A stretch of DNA of 64,000 bases from Caryophanales bacterium UBA6259 (lineage in GTDB: Bacteria > Bacillota > Bacilli > Tepidibacillales > Tepidibacillaceae). Shown here piece by piece: positions 19,493-29,225 of this stretch; position 1 is the first letter of the stretch; each line of letters starts with the position of its first letter. The translations under genes and the position numbers were made by a program. The stretch lies in NCBI GenBank assembly GCA_002441135.1, contig DJVJ01000018.1, positions 1-64,000 of the forward strand. Direction: 5' to 3'. The notes under the pieces were generated by a model, which was given only the letters and a program-made list of their open reading frames with translations, made no database searches and was not told the origin of the DNA.

Positions 19493-19506
19493 TGAAAGCG
19501 TTTTAA
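19493..19506. promoter_or_regulatory. Candidate CcpA cre site upstream of sdaAB
   Basis: TGAAAGCGTTTTAA matches the catabolite-response consensus TGWAANCGNTNWCA at all but one fixed position. It overlaps a possible TAAAAT -10 box (19504-19509), 33 bases before the sdaAB start. This position would suit carbon-catabolite repression of serine breakdown. Inferred by eye. Confidence 0.5.
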
Positions 19507-19538
19507 AATGAATATGTTCTTATGGAGGGCACAACCTA

Positions 19539-20204
19539 ATGAAATACAACTCAGTTTTTGATATTATTGGCCCAGTGATGATTGGTCCATCAAGCTCTCA
19601 TACCGCTGGAGCAGCAAGAATAGGAAGGGCAGCAAGAAGTATCTTTGGAAGACAACCAAAGAAAGCGATAATAACTTTATATGGCTCATTTGCAAAAACC
19701 TATAAAGGGCATGGTACAGATATTGCCTTAATTGGTGGGTTATTAGGCTTTGATACCTTCGATAATCGAATTGTTGATTCGATTGTAATCGCAAAGGATC
19801 TCGGCTTTGATGTGCAATTTGTTATCAGTGAAGAGGAAGCAGAGCATCCAAATACTGCTAGAGTTAATATAAAAGATGAAAATGGAGCTTTGGAGATTGT
19901 GGGAATTTCTATTGGCGGAGGTAAAGCTGAAATTGTTGAAATTAATGGCTTTAAATTAAAGATTTCTGGTCTTTCCCCTTCCCTAATCGTTCTTCATGAA
20001 GACCGATTTGGTGTTATCGCTTCAGTTTCAAATGTATTGAGTAAGTTTGAAATAAATATTGCCTATATGGAAGTTGCTAGAAAAGAAAAAGGCTCACTTG
20101 CACTAATGGTATTGGAAACAGATCAGCCAATCGATTGGCATGTTATTGAAGAGATTGAAGGGCTTAATTATGTAAAACGTGTAGCGCTTCTAAAAACGAG
20201 CTAA
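19539..20204 (+). CDS. sdaAB: L-serine dehydratase, beta subunit
   Basis: With SdaAA this forms an iron-sulfur L-serine ammonia-lyase that makes pyruvate and ammonia. The 221-residue protein has the N-terminal serine dehydratase beta domain (MIGPSSSHTAGAARIGR near residues 14-30; substrate-binding serines) and a C-terminal ACT domain (about 148-221, beginning with SPSLIVLHEDRFGVIASVSN). AGGGC-type and GGAGG bases precede the ATG. It is 15 bases ahead of sdaAA. Confidence 0.95.
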   Translation: MKYNSVFDIIGPVMIGPSSSHTAGAARIGRAARSIFGRQPKKAIITLYGSFAKTYKGHGTDIALIGGLLGFDTFDNRIVDSIVIAKDLGFDVQFVISEEEAEHPNTARVNIKDENGALEIVGISIGGGKAEIVEINGFKLKISGLSPSLIVLHEDRFGVIASVSNVLSKFEINIAYMEVARKEKGSLALMVLETDQPIDWHVIEEIEGLNYVKRVALLKTS

Positions 20205-20219
20205 TGGAGGAACGATTAA

Positions 20220-21125
20220 ATGAAATTTAAAACCATCGAGGAATTAGTAACATTAGCTGAAACCAGCAATAAGAAGATTTCAGAAATTATGATAGAAAAT
20301 GAAGTCGAGGTTCAGGAACGAACTAGAGAAGATATTTATGAGCAAATGAGAAATAGTTTAAATGTAATGAAGGAAGCAATAGAAAAAGGATTAACAGAAG
20401 AAGTGAAATCAAGAAGTGGTTTAAGTGGTGGGGATGGAAAAAGATTAGCGAACTATTTAGAGAAAGGTAAAATTCTGTCTGGAGAAACCATTCTTGAAGC
20501 GGTAAGTAAAGCAGTTGCTACCTCAGAGGTAAATGCCTCAATGGGAACGATTGTAGCAACACCAACCGCTGGTTCTGTTGGCATCTTACCAGGTGCTATC
20601 TTTGCAACTGCTAAAAAATTGAACTCTTCTGAAGAAGATATGATTGATGCATTATTTACTGCAGGAGCGATTGGAATCGTGATTGCTAATAATGCCTTTA
20701 TTTCTGGAGCGGCTGGAGGATGTCAAGCAGAGGTGGGTTCAGCAACAGCGATGGCAGCTGCGGCTGTCGTTGAAATGGCTGGGGGCACACCAAGAGAATC
20801 TGCTCATGCTCTAGCTATCGCCTTAAAAAATATGCTTGGACTGACCTGTGATCCTGTAGCTGGTCTTGTGGAGGTTCCATGTGTAAAAAGAAATGCTATG
20901 GGAGCTGCAAATGCAATGGTGGCAGCTGATATGGCACTAGCAGGAATTATTAGTGTAATCCCAGCAGATGAAGTTATTGAAACGATGTATCAAATTGGAT
21001 GTGCTTTACCAATGCCTTTAAAAGAAACTTCATTGGGTGGATTGGCAATCACGCCAACCGCTAAAAAACTTGAACAACAAATATTTGGTTGTGCAATCAA
21101 CCCAATTATTCAGGATATAAAATGA
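20220..21125 (+). CDS. sdaAA: L-serine dehydratase, alpha subunit (iron-sulfur)
   Basis: This is the catalytic subunit, carrying a [4Fe-4S] cluster that binds L-serine. In the 301 residues the conserved ATPTAGSVGILPGA is at 113-126, with cysteines at 168 (GGCQAE), 210 (LTCDPVAGL), 221 (VPCVKRN) and 261 (IGCALP). The family's cluster ligands come from among these. GGAGG precedes the ATG. Its stop overlaps the recG start as ATGA. Confidence 0.95.
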   Translation: MKFKTIEELVTLAETSNKKISEIMIENEVEVQERTREDIYEQMRNSLNVMKEAIEKGLTEEVKSRSGLSGGDGKRLANYLEKGKILSGETILEAVSKAVATSEVNASMGTIVATPTAGSVGILPGAIFATAKKLNSSEEDMIDALFTAGAIGIVIANNAFISGAAGGCQAEVGSATAMAAAAVVEMAGGTPRESAHALAIALKNMLGLTCDPVAGLVEVPCVKRNAMGAANAMVAADMALAGIISVIPADEVIETMYQIGCALPMPLKETSLGGLAITPTAKKLEQQIFGCAINPIIQDIK

Positions 21126-23188
21126 GTTTTCAACCTTTAGAGCAAGAAATCATTAATATTAAAGGAATTGGTAAGCAAAAGGCAGAAGAATTGAAGGAAA
21201 TGGGAATCAGCTCGGTTCGTGATTTGTTTTTTCATTTTCCCACACGTTATGAGGATTATCAAATTAAGGATTTAAGGGATGTAAATCATGGTGATAAAGT
21301 AACTGTAGAAGGAACTATCTATAGTGAACCATTATTTAAACGGCTCCCGAATAAGAAAAATATATTATCGGTAAAAGTGGTAGTAGACTCTTTTTTAGTA
21401 ACTGCCACTTGGTTTAATCGACCTTTTCTTAAAAATCAACTTCAAATTGGTAGACCTATTTTATTGTCAGGGAAGTGGGACCGAGCAAGGCTTCAGATTA
21501 CTGTCAGTACACAGGAATTTTTGGACTTGGCCCAAACTTCAAAAAAAGGTCATTTGCTCCCTGTTTATTCCCTACCTTCTGGTTTTCATCAAAATATGTA
21601 TAGAAAGTATTTGATTCAGGGGATACAGCAGTTTTATCAAGGTATTGATGATTATCTACCTAAACAGGTAATTGAAAAATACAAGCTTTTTAATTTGCGT
21701 GAGGCGATTAAAGGGATCCATTTTCCAAAGGATAGCCAAGAAGGGCAACAAGCAAGAAGAAGATTGATTTATGATGAACTTTTGTTATATCAGCTTCGTT
21801 TGCACTATCTGAAAAAAAGCTATCGTCAATCCTTTAAGGGTATCGAAAGAAAGCTTGATCAGAATAGGATTGATCAATTTATAGATCAGCTACCCTATGA
21901 TTTAACCTCTGCACAAGTAAGAGTGGTTAACGAAGTTTTATCCGATATGTCCAATAATTTAGCAATGAACCGTTTATTACAAGGGGATGTGGGTACTGGG
22001 AAGACCGTTATAGCCGCTATAGCCCTGTATGCAAATTACCTTTCTGGGTATCAAGGGGCATTAATGGTGCCAACTGAAATATTGGCAGAACAGCACTTTG
22101 TGTCCTTCAAAGAACAATTTAAAAAGCTAGATATAGAGGTAGGGGTATTAACAGGTAAATTGACGGAAAAAGAGAAAAATAGTATCAATGGTCAGTTGCA
22201 GATGGGATTAATCGATATTGTAATTGGAACACATGCATTGATTCAAGAAGGGGTTTACTTTAAACAGCTGGGACTTGTTATAACAGATGAGCAGCATCGT
22301 TTTGGTGTGGAGCAAAGAGCAGTATTAAGAAAAAAGGGGAATGAACAAACTCCAGACGTATTATATATGACAGCAACCCCAATTCCTAGAACATTAGCGA
22401 TTACAGCTTTTGGGGATATGGATGTTTCTACATTAGATGAATATCCAGCAGGGAGAAAAAAAATTATAACCCAGTGGGTCAAGCCTACACAAATGGAAAG
22501 GGTATTAGAGTTTGTAGAACGAGAAATCCGTAATGGAAGGCAAGCTTATGTTATTGCTCCTTTAATAGAGGAATCTGAAAAATTAGATGTTCAAAACGCA
22601 ATTGACATTCATGCTAATCTCTCGGCTTATTTTAAAGATTATCAAGTCGGACTTCTTCATGGCAGAATGAGGCCAAAGGAGAAAGAAGAGGTAATGCTTC
22701 AGTTTTTAAATAATCACTTGCATATTTTAGTATCCACTACTGTTATTGAAGTAGGTGTAAATGTTCCAAATGCTTCTGTAATGATTATTAATGATGCAGA
22801 ACGCTTTGGACTTGCTCAGCTACATCAATTAAGAGGTAGGGTTGGTAGAGGTGAATATCAATCCTATTGTATTTTAATCGCAGATCCTAAATCAGAAACA
22901 GGAAAAGAACGAATGAGAATAATGGAACAAACAAATGATGGCTTTGAAATTGCGAGAAGAGATTTAGAAATAAGAGGGCCTGGTGATTTTTTTGGTGTAA
23001 AGCAAAGTGGGCTTCCAGATTTTAAACTGGCGGACTTAATAGAAAATTACCGAACCTTAGAGGTTGCAAGAAATGATGCGAATCGTTTAATTTTTGGTAA
23101 TGAATTTTGGTCTGATCCGGAATGGGAAGGACTAAGAAAAGAGTTGGAGCGGGCTGGAGCTTTTCAAGCGGAGATATTAGATACGTGA
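21122..23188 (+). CDS. recG: ATP-dependent DNA helicase RecG
   Basis: RecG reverses stalled replication forks and processes Holliday junctions. The 688-residue form has the N-terminal wedge/OB domain (about 1-180) and a helicase core with Walker A GDVGTGKT (288-295), DEQH (389-392), TATPIPRTL, STTVIEVGVNVPNA and LRGRVGRGEYQSYC. ATG 21122 is chosen: it gives MSFQPLEQ and an ATGA overlap with sdaAA, while an upstream in-frame TTG (21089) has no site. The ribosome binding site is weak, so coupling to sdaAA translation is likely. recG ends the upstream syntenic block. Confidence 0.95.
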   Translation: MSFQPLEQEIINIKGIGKQKAEELKEMGISSVRDLFFHFPTRYEDYQIKDLRDVNHGDKVTVEGTIYSEPLFKRLPNKKNILSVKVVVDSFLVTATWFNRPFLKNQLQIGRPILLSGKWDRARLQITVSTQEFLDLAQTSKKGHLLPVYSLPSGFHQNMYRKYLIQGIQQFYQGIDDYLPKQVIEKYKLFNLREAIKGIHFPKDSQEGQQARRRLIYDELLLYQLRLHYLKKSYRQSFKGIERKLDQNRIDQFIDQLPYDLTSAQVRVVNEVLSDMSNNLAMNRLLQGDVGTGKTVIAAIALYANYLSGYQGALMVPTEILAEQHFVSFKEQFKKLDIEVGVLTGKLTEKEKNSINGQLQMGLIDIVIGTHALIQEGVYFKQLGLVITDEQHRFGVEQRAVLRKKGNEQTPDVLYMTATPIPRTLAITAFGDMDVSTLDEYPAGRKKIITQWVKPTQMERVLEFVEREIRNGRQAYVIAPLIEESEKLDVQNAIDIHANLSAYFKDYQVGLLHGRMRPKEKEEVMLQFLNNHLHILVSTTVIEVGVNVPNASVMIINDAERFGLAQLHQLRGRVGRGEYQSYCILIADPKSETGKERMRIMEQTNDGFEIARRDLEIRGPGDFFGVKQSGLPDFKLADLIENYRTLEVARNDANRLIFGNEFWSDPEWEGLRKELERAGAFQAEILDT

Positions 23189-23197
23189 ATTTATTGT

Positions 23198-23231
23198 AAA
23201 AAAAAATCCCACAGGGCAAGCCCCTGTGGGG
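23198..23231 (-). terminator. Strong intrinsic terminator, minus strand
   Basis: A perfect nine-base GC-rich stem with a five-base loop is followed on the minus strand by A and nine T's. On the plus strand no T-run follows, so it would not be an efficient recG terminator. It defines the 3' end of the proposed small RNA. Confidence 0.85.
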
Positions 23232-23361
23232 TTAATGCATTTATCTGCATTAACGAGTAATGGGAGAGGAGAAACCGGAGGAAGAGCTTATGGGGAAACG
23301 TAAGTCTTCTCCGCGGTTGTCTGCAATACTATGTATTGCTATCTATATTCATTTCCATAAT
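23198..23361 (-). ncRNA. Candidate small RNA (ylbH-leader-type element) read on the minus strand
   Basis: This gap before rsmD (ylbH) holds a chain of stems: GCAATAC/GTATTGC (23323-23339), a long imperfect stem (23275-23292 with 23299-23316), TTAATGCA/TGCATTAA (23232-23253) and CCCACAGGG/CCCTGTGGG (23208-23230). Nine A's at 23198-23206 become a T-run only on the minus strand, so the last stem is a minus-strand terminator. On that strand the loop of the long stem reads TTTCCCC and a single-stranded stretch reads TTTCTCCTCTCCCA, both complementary to Shine-Dalgarno sequences. TATAAT sits at 23368-23373 (minus). Rfam lists a weakly supported ylbH leader in this position; the strand and sRNA role are my inference. 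Confidence 0.55.
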
Positions 23362-23522
23362 TAGAAAATTATATACTCAAAATATGTTCTTTTTCTAAAA
23401 ACTTTGTTAAAATAAAATATGCAAAATAAAATTGAAAATTATGATATTTTAAATAATTAAACCAATTTACCTTTCTGCTTATTTTATGCTAGGATAGATA
23501 TGCAACTAGGAAGGTGATAATA

Positions 23523-24575
<1,053 letters not shown>

Positions 24576-24576
<1 letters not shown>

Positions 24577-24604
24577 ACACCTACAATGTAGGTGTTTTTT
24601 ATTT
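24576..24604 (+). terminator. Terminator after coaD
   Basis: Perfect nine-base arms AACACCTAC and GTAGGTGTT with an AAT loop are followed by a T-run. The hairpin starts on the coaD stop codon. It also lies downstream of the convergent ylbJ, but lacks a clear T-run on that strand beyond AAA. Confidence 0.88.
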
Positions 24605-24617
24605 CCTATATTACGGA

Positions 24618-25874
24618 TTAATAAGAATAATATTTTTTCTTCAGGACATATATTACAAATGAAAAGATGGAGAGTATGAAGGTTACCCAAAGAAAATGCT
24701 GACCTAAATAGATAAAACTAGAGGAATAGGAAATAATGGACGTATTAGCTGGTACATTGGTCATAAATGTTGGAAGACTCTCTACCGTTTTAGAATTAAC
24801 AAATGGCTGCCAAGCGTATAAGGCGATTAAGAATGCTATCATAGAATGAATAATTCGAGCAAATAAAAAAGGGCTAAACCGAATATCTGTTTTTTGTAAG
24901 ATTGCTGCAATTTGAGCTTGAACAGAGATTCCTCCCCATGCGGATATTGCACTTACTACTGCAAGCTTATAAACAATAGGAATATTTCCGACAGTTTCAC
25001 TGACTGCCTTAGCTCCATTAGTTACCTCAAATAGTCCAAATACGAGTGATCCGCCTAATTCTTTAGAAATACCAATTAAATTTAGTACAGCACCAAAAAT
25101 ATTTGCTAAAATGATATTAAAATTAGCTTCTGATATTAAGGCTAATACAACGGAAAAAAACATAATAAATCCACCAATCATCGATAAGGTATACATCGAT
25201 GACATCACTGCATCTCCTAAGATTTTTCCGAGTTTTCTATTATCGCTAATTTTAGCGTTATACATTGCTTTAAATGCTCTAATTATAATATTACCATTTT
25301 CTTTTTGAGCAATTTTTTTAAATTCAGACTCTCGTTTTCTTTCGTGAAAACTCATAATAAATCCTACAATAATACTAGAAAGATAGTGAACAATCGCTAA
25401 AAATGCGCCTAATTTTACATTGTGAAAAAAACCAACTGCAATTGCACCAAATAAAAATAATGGGTCAGACGTACTTGTAAACGATACTAAGCGTTCTCCT
25501 TCTGAACGAGTAATTAAATTTTGTTCTCTAAGCCTAGTCGTAAGTTTTGCTCCCATTGGATAACCAGAGGCAAAGCCCATTGCCATTACAAATGCACCTA
25601 CTCCAGGTACATTGAAAAGAGGTCGCATTAAAGGCTCAAGCAAAACACCCATGAAATGTACAACACCAAAGGCAAGCAGGATTTCGGCAGCAATAAAAAA
25701 AGGAAGTAGAGCGGGAAAAACAATCTCCCACCAAATCCGTAATCCGCGTAATGATGCATTAAAAGCGGTATCTGGGTAAGTTACTATCGCAATAGATAAT
25801 AATACCGCAATGAAGCCAAAGGAAAAAGTTGAAAAATATTGCGATATTTTTTTTGTTTTTTGCTTCATCTTCAT
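24618..25874 (-). CDS. ylbJ: Sporulation integral membrane protein YlbJ
   Basis: YlbJ is a polytopic membrane protein of the nucleoside-recognition (Gate) domain family, needed for heat-resistant spores in B. subtilis. About 418 residues are predicted with many hydrophobic segments, and GVGAFVMAMGFASGYPMGAK and GGSLVFGLFEVTNGAK are characteristic. I start at 25874 because AAGGAG sits eight bases upstream on the minus strand. The frame stays open further upstream but has no better site. It is convergent with coaD and divergent from ylbK, and a sigma-E-like promoter lies upstream. Its transported substrate is unknown. Confidence 0.9.
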   Translation of the reverse strand: MKMKQKTKKISQYFSTFSFGFIAVLLSIAIVTYPDTAFNASLRGLRIWWEIVFPALLPFFIAAEILLAFGVVHFMGVLLEPLMRPLFNVPGVGAFVMAMGFASGYPMGAKLTTRLREQNLITRSEGERLVSFTSTSDPLFLFGAIAVGFFHNVKLGAFLAIVHYLSSIIVGFIMSFHERKRESEFKKIAQKENGNIIIRAFKAMYNAKISDNRKLGKILGDAVMSSMYTLSMIGGFIMFFSVVLALISEANFNIILANIFGAVLNLIGISKELGGSLVFGLFEVTNGAKAVSETVGNIPIVYKLAVVSAISAWGGISVQAQIAAILQKTDIRFSPFLFARIIHSMIAFLIALYAWQPFVNSKTVESLPTFMTNVPANTSIISYSSSFIYLGQHFLWVTFILSIFSFVIYVLKKKYYSY

Positions 25875-25940
25875 TGGATAATCTCCTTCTTTGATCGTCT
25901 CAATATATCCTACGTGAAGATTGTCCAAAATAGACCAAAT

Positions 25941-25970
25941 CTTGTATATCTAATTATAAATCGCATATGA
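25941..25970 (-). promoter_or_regulatory. Candidate sigma-E promoter of ylbJ
   Basis: On the minus strand TCATATG (25970-25964) and TATACAAG (25948-25941) are separated by 15 bases. This fits the sigma-E spacing and most consensus positions. It lies about 65 bases upstream of the chosen ylbJ start, consistent with mother-cell expression of this gene in B. subtilis. Confidence 0.55.
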
Positions 25971-26006
25971 TGGAAGTTAAGAGAGAGGTAGAGGTGATAT
26001 AAAAAT

Positions 26007-26801
26007 ATGAGGCCAAGAATAGGGGTTGCTTTAGGCTCAGGTGGAGCAAGGGGATTAGCACATATTGGAGTATTAAAAGTACTTGAGGAGCATCAAATTC
26101 CAATCGATTTTATCTCTGGTAGTAGTATGGGAAGCTTCATTGGGGCAATGTACGCAAATGGGAATGATTTATTTTTAATGGAAAAGCTTGCTAATCAGCT
26201 TAAGCGTAAGCATTGGATGGATATTTCTGTTCCTAAGCTAGGACTTGTATCAGGAGAAAAAGTAAAAGAACTGATTCGTATTTTAACTCATAACAAAAAT
26301 ATAGAAGATCTTAAGATTCCATTAGCAATTGTAGCAACAAATATTGAAACTGGGGAGAGAGAAGTATTTACAAAAGGGCCCATTTATAAAGCAGTTAGGG
26401 CAAGTATTTCGATACCAGGGATCTTTGTTCCAGAGGAGATTGATGGAAAGGTTTATGTGGATGGAGGAGTGCTTGACAGAGTTCCTGTTCATGCTGTTCG
26501 AAAAATGGGGGCAGACTTTATAATAGCTATTGACGTTGGAATGCAAAACGCAAGACAAATTAAAGTGAAAAATATTTTTGATGTGATTGCACAATCTATT
26601 GATATAATGGAAAGGCAGAATTTTCAACAGCAAATACTAGCGGCAGATTATGTAATTCGACCGGATGTAGGGCACATTAGCTCTATCTCATTTTCCGAAA
26701 TTCAATCTATCATTGATGAAGGATATCGTGCTGCAAAAGAAAATATAGGGGTTATTGAAGAGCTAATAAAGAAATGGGGAGAAAAAAATAATGATGAATA
26801 G
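26007..26801 (+). CDS. ylbK: Patatin-like phospholipase family protein (YlbK/RssA-like)
   Basis: The protein has the complete patatin serine hydrolase set: oxyanion loop GSGGARGLAH (10-19), nucleophile elbow GSSMG (38-42) with Ser40, and the dyad aspartate in VDGG (Asp152). The fold predicts lipase or esterase activity on membrane lipids, but the substrate of YlbK is not established. The 264 residues start at an ATG behind GAGGTGAT. The 3' end overlaps the ylbL start by 11 bases, so the two are co-translated. Confidence 0.9.
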   Translation: MRPRIGVALGSGGARGLAHIGVLKVLEEHQIPIDFISGSSMGSFIGAMYANGNDLFLMEKLANQLKRKHWMDISVPKLGLVSGEKVKELIRILTHNKNIEDLKIPLAIVATNIETGEREVFTKGPIYKAVRASISIPGIFVPEEIDGKVYVDGGVLDRVPVHAVRKMGADFIIAIDVGMQNARQIKVKNIFDVIAQSIDIMERQNFQQQILAADYVIRPDVGHISSISFSEIQSIIDEGYRAAKENIGVIEELIKKWGEKNNDE

Positions 26802-27897
26802 AAAGGGAAATGAGAATTATTATCCTAAGATAAAGAAAGCAAAATGGTTAATCATTCTTTCTCTTATAGTAATTTATGGACTTGTTTTAATTCCAGTTCC
26901 ATACTATATTTCAGCACCTGGTTCCGCACTAGAATTAAGTCCGATTATTGAAGTAGAAGATGGATATGATGAACAAGGAAGCTTCATGCTAACAACTATT
27001 GCTATAGGACCTGGAAATATAGGGAGGTATATTCAGGCTTATTTTGATCCCTTTATGGAAGTAATCCCAAAAGAGCTTATTTTAAGAAAAAATGAAAAAC
27101 CTGAGGAATATTCGAAACGTCAATTAGAAGTGATGAAAGAATCTCAAGATAGTGCAATAATGAATGCATATAAAAGTTTGAATTTGCCAATTGAAATAAA
27201 ATATCAAGGGATACTCGTAATGGGTGTCGTTGACAATATGCCAGGGGAAAAGGTTTTTAAGGTTGGTGATTTAATTACGAAGTTAAATGATCAACCAATA
27301 CATACAATTGAGGAATTATTTACCTTTTTAAATGATAAGAAACCAGGGGATAATGTGAAGATTGATTTTTTGAGAGAGAATAAAACTATGGTTGATGAGA
27401 TAGAATTAGTGCTAGTTAATGAGAATCAAGAGACGAATAGTCAAAGGGTTGGTTTTGGCTTTTATCCTTTGGAAAAGAAAGAGGTTGTCGTTTCTAAGCC
27501 AGTTCATTTTCATACAGAAGATATAGGTGGACCTTCTGCTGGATTAATGTTTACTCTTGAGATAATAAACCAATTGACCCCTGAGGACATTACGAAAGGA
27601 TATTTCGTAGCTGGAACAGGGGAAATAGGTTCAAATGGTGAAGTTGGTCAAATTGGTGGTGCTAAGCTAAAAGTGAAAGCAGCTGTAAAAAAGGGAGCAG
27701 AAATCTTTTTTGTACCAAAAGACATAGAAGCAGATGATGTAAATCAAAAGGAAGCATTTGAAGCAAATCAAAGCCTCGGGAATCCCTTGAAATTGGTACC
27801 AATTGCTCATATTGAAGAAGCATTAGAATATCTTAAAAATCTACCACAAAAGACGCCTATTCAAGAGCAAGCCCGACCCCTAGAAAAGGCTATTTAA
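26791..27897 (+). CDS. ylbL: Membrane-anchored PDZ/Lon-type protease YlbL
   Basis: YlbL is a surface-facing Ser-Lys protease; in B. subtilis it helps clear the SOS division inhibitor YneA. The 368 residues have one N-terminal membrane segment (about 15-36), a PDZ domain (about 125-210) and a Lon-like S16 protease domain. The catalytic dyad is visible as Ser249 in GGPSAGLM and Lys292 in GGAKLKV, with the 43-residue spacing known from Lon. It overlaps ylbK and is convergent with tmcAL. Confidence 0.92.
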   Translation: MMNRKGNENYYPKIKKAKWLIILSLIVIYGLVLIPVPYYISAPGSALELSPIIEVEDGYDEQGSFMLTTIAIGPGNIGRYIQAYFDPFMEVIPKELILRKNEKPEEYSKRQLEVMKESQDSAIMNAYKSLNLPIEIKYQGILVMGVVDNMPGEKVFKVGDLITKLNDQPIHTIEELFTFLNDKKPGDNVKIDFLRENKTMVDEIELVLVNENQETNSQRVGFGFYPLEKKEVVVSKPVHFHTEDIGGPSAGLMFTLEIINQLTPEDITKGYFVAGTGEIGSNGEVGQIGGAKLKVKAAVKKGAEIFFVPKDIEADDVNQKEAFEANQSLGNPLKLVPIAHIEEALEYLKNLPQKTPIQEQARPLEKAI

Positions 27898-27910
27898 TGT
27901 ATAGGAGTAC

Positions 27911-29128
27911 TTAAATAGTTTGGTAAATGGGAGTTTGTTGATATTCTAGCTTTCTCTGCTTGGCTTGTGGGAATCCGATTTCATAGATATGGCTTGCTAA
28001 TAGATCAAATTCAAGCATCATCGGTTTATCCTTCTTTATTTTCGTGATTAAGGGAATAGATAACTGATTTTTAATTTTACTTAAATAACTCCTGCCATTT
28101 TCGTTAAAGCCAAGGACCCTTATATAGGTTGGACCCTGGTTTAAATTAAGCTTTTCCACGTTTTCTTTGGTCAGCTGTAATAATAGATGATAAAGAAGCC
28201 GTTGTATTCTAGTTGATGTGTATCGTTTGGTTTTTATTTGTTCAACTAGGTTAGAATAACTATAAGCGGTCATAATAGACTCTTTTATTCGATGCTCCAA
28301 CCCCTCGGTCATCCCATGAATTTCTTGTAATTTCTCTATAGATTGATTTAAAATCATTAATTGTAAGGGCATAAAAAAATGCTCCATACGATGAAGTCGA
28401 TTTAATGATGATTGATGTTCAAGTAGCTGATGGGCGCTATCTGGCATGACCTTCTTAACGGAAAGGACATTTTCTGTTTCAAATATATTTTTACGAATAG
28501 CAGTTGCGCTTGCAAAGGAATGCTGGTGCAATTTCGAATCATGGTAATTAACAAGCTTTCTTGTAATTCCATGGCCCTTTATCGACCCTTTTATTTTTTT
28601 ATTTTGCAGAAGGTATTGAAGTCCCAAGATATCATTTGGTTTTAGTACCTCAAAATCGTTTAATTCAGCTGATTGCTTTTGATATTGTGCAAGGGATAAA
28701 GCTAATGCTTTTGGGTAAGAATGACCATTTGATAGCATGTTTTCCATGTATAATTGAAATTCAGCTGGTTCATCAAGGAGCATATCGGCGATTTTATCTA
28801 GCTGGTTCACTTGATTTGTTTCACTTCCAAAAACAAAATCGGTGGCATGAAGCTGATTTAATAATGAGACTGCTCCAAATGCAAAGCTGTCAGCGGATTG
28901 TGTCGCATAAACAGTGGGGAGCTCAATTACTAGATCTACTCCATTAAGAATCGCCATTTTGGTTCGAGTCCATTTATCTACAATGGCAGCTTCACCACGT
29001 TGAAGAAATGGCCCTGACATTACAGCTATAGTAACTTCTGGCTCTATAAGCTTTTTTGCTTGTTCAAGATGATAAAGATGGCCGTTATGAAACGGATTGT
29101 ATTCAACAATAATGCCAAGAATGGTCAT
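27911..29128 (-). CDS. tmcAL: tRNA(Met) cytidine acetate ligase TmcAL (YlbM)
   Basis: TmcAL uses ATP and acetate to form N4-acetylcytidine at the wobble position of elongator tRNA-Met. The 405-residue protein begins with the nucleotidyltransferase-fold motif GIIVEYNPFHNGHLYHLEQA, whose HxGH-like residues His14 and His17 fit adenylation chemistry. VAVMSGPFLQRGE-type sequence and VVELPTVYATQSADSFAFG-like sequence follow. It runs opposite to its neighbours, as ylbM does in B. subtilis. The short gap to yceD (29129-29225) carries the divergent promoters. Confidence 0.92.
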   Translation of the reverse strand: MTILGIIVEYNPFHNGHLYHLEQAKKLIEPEVTIAVMSGPFLQRGEAAIVDKWTRTKMAILNGVDLVIELPTVYATQSADSFAFGAVSLLNQLHATDFVFGSETNQVNQLDKIADMLLDEPAEFQLYMENMLSNGHSYPKALALSLAQYQKQSAELNDFEVLKPNDILGLQYLLQNKKIKGSIKGHGITRKLVNYHDSKLHQHSFASATAIRKNIFETENVLSVKKVMPDSAHQLLEHQSSLNRLHRMEHFFMPLQLMILNQSIEKLQEIHGMTEGLEHRIKESIMTAYSYSNLVEQIKTKRYTSTRIQRLLYHLLLQLTKENVEKLNLNQGPTYIRVLGFNENGRSYLSKIKNQLSIPLITKIKKDKPMMLEFDLLASHIYEIGFPQAKQRKLEYQQTPIYQTI

Positions 29129-29225
29129 GGAAAAAATTCCTTTCTTTAACGGTTGTAAAGATTAAATCATTGACAGAGCTTGTATAATAGGATATAATTC
29201 ATTTGTTGTCTATGAGGTGACTATC

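Noticed and set aside
23257..23320. Plus-strand riboswitch or leader of rsmD
   Set aside because: The stems could form on either strand, but the only terminator T-run is on the minus strand, and plus-strand folding exposes several GGAGG sequences without nearby starts. Kept as the alternative in the small RNA finding.
28430..28947. Plus-strand ORFs opposite tmcAL
   Set aside because: They lie fully inside a well-conserved minus-strand gene and have no ribosome binding sites.
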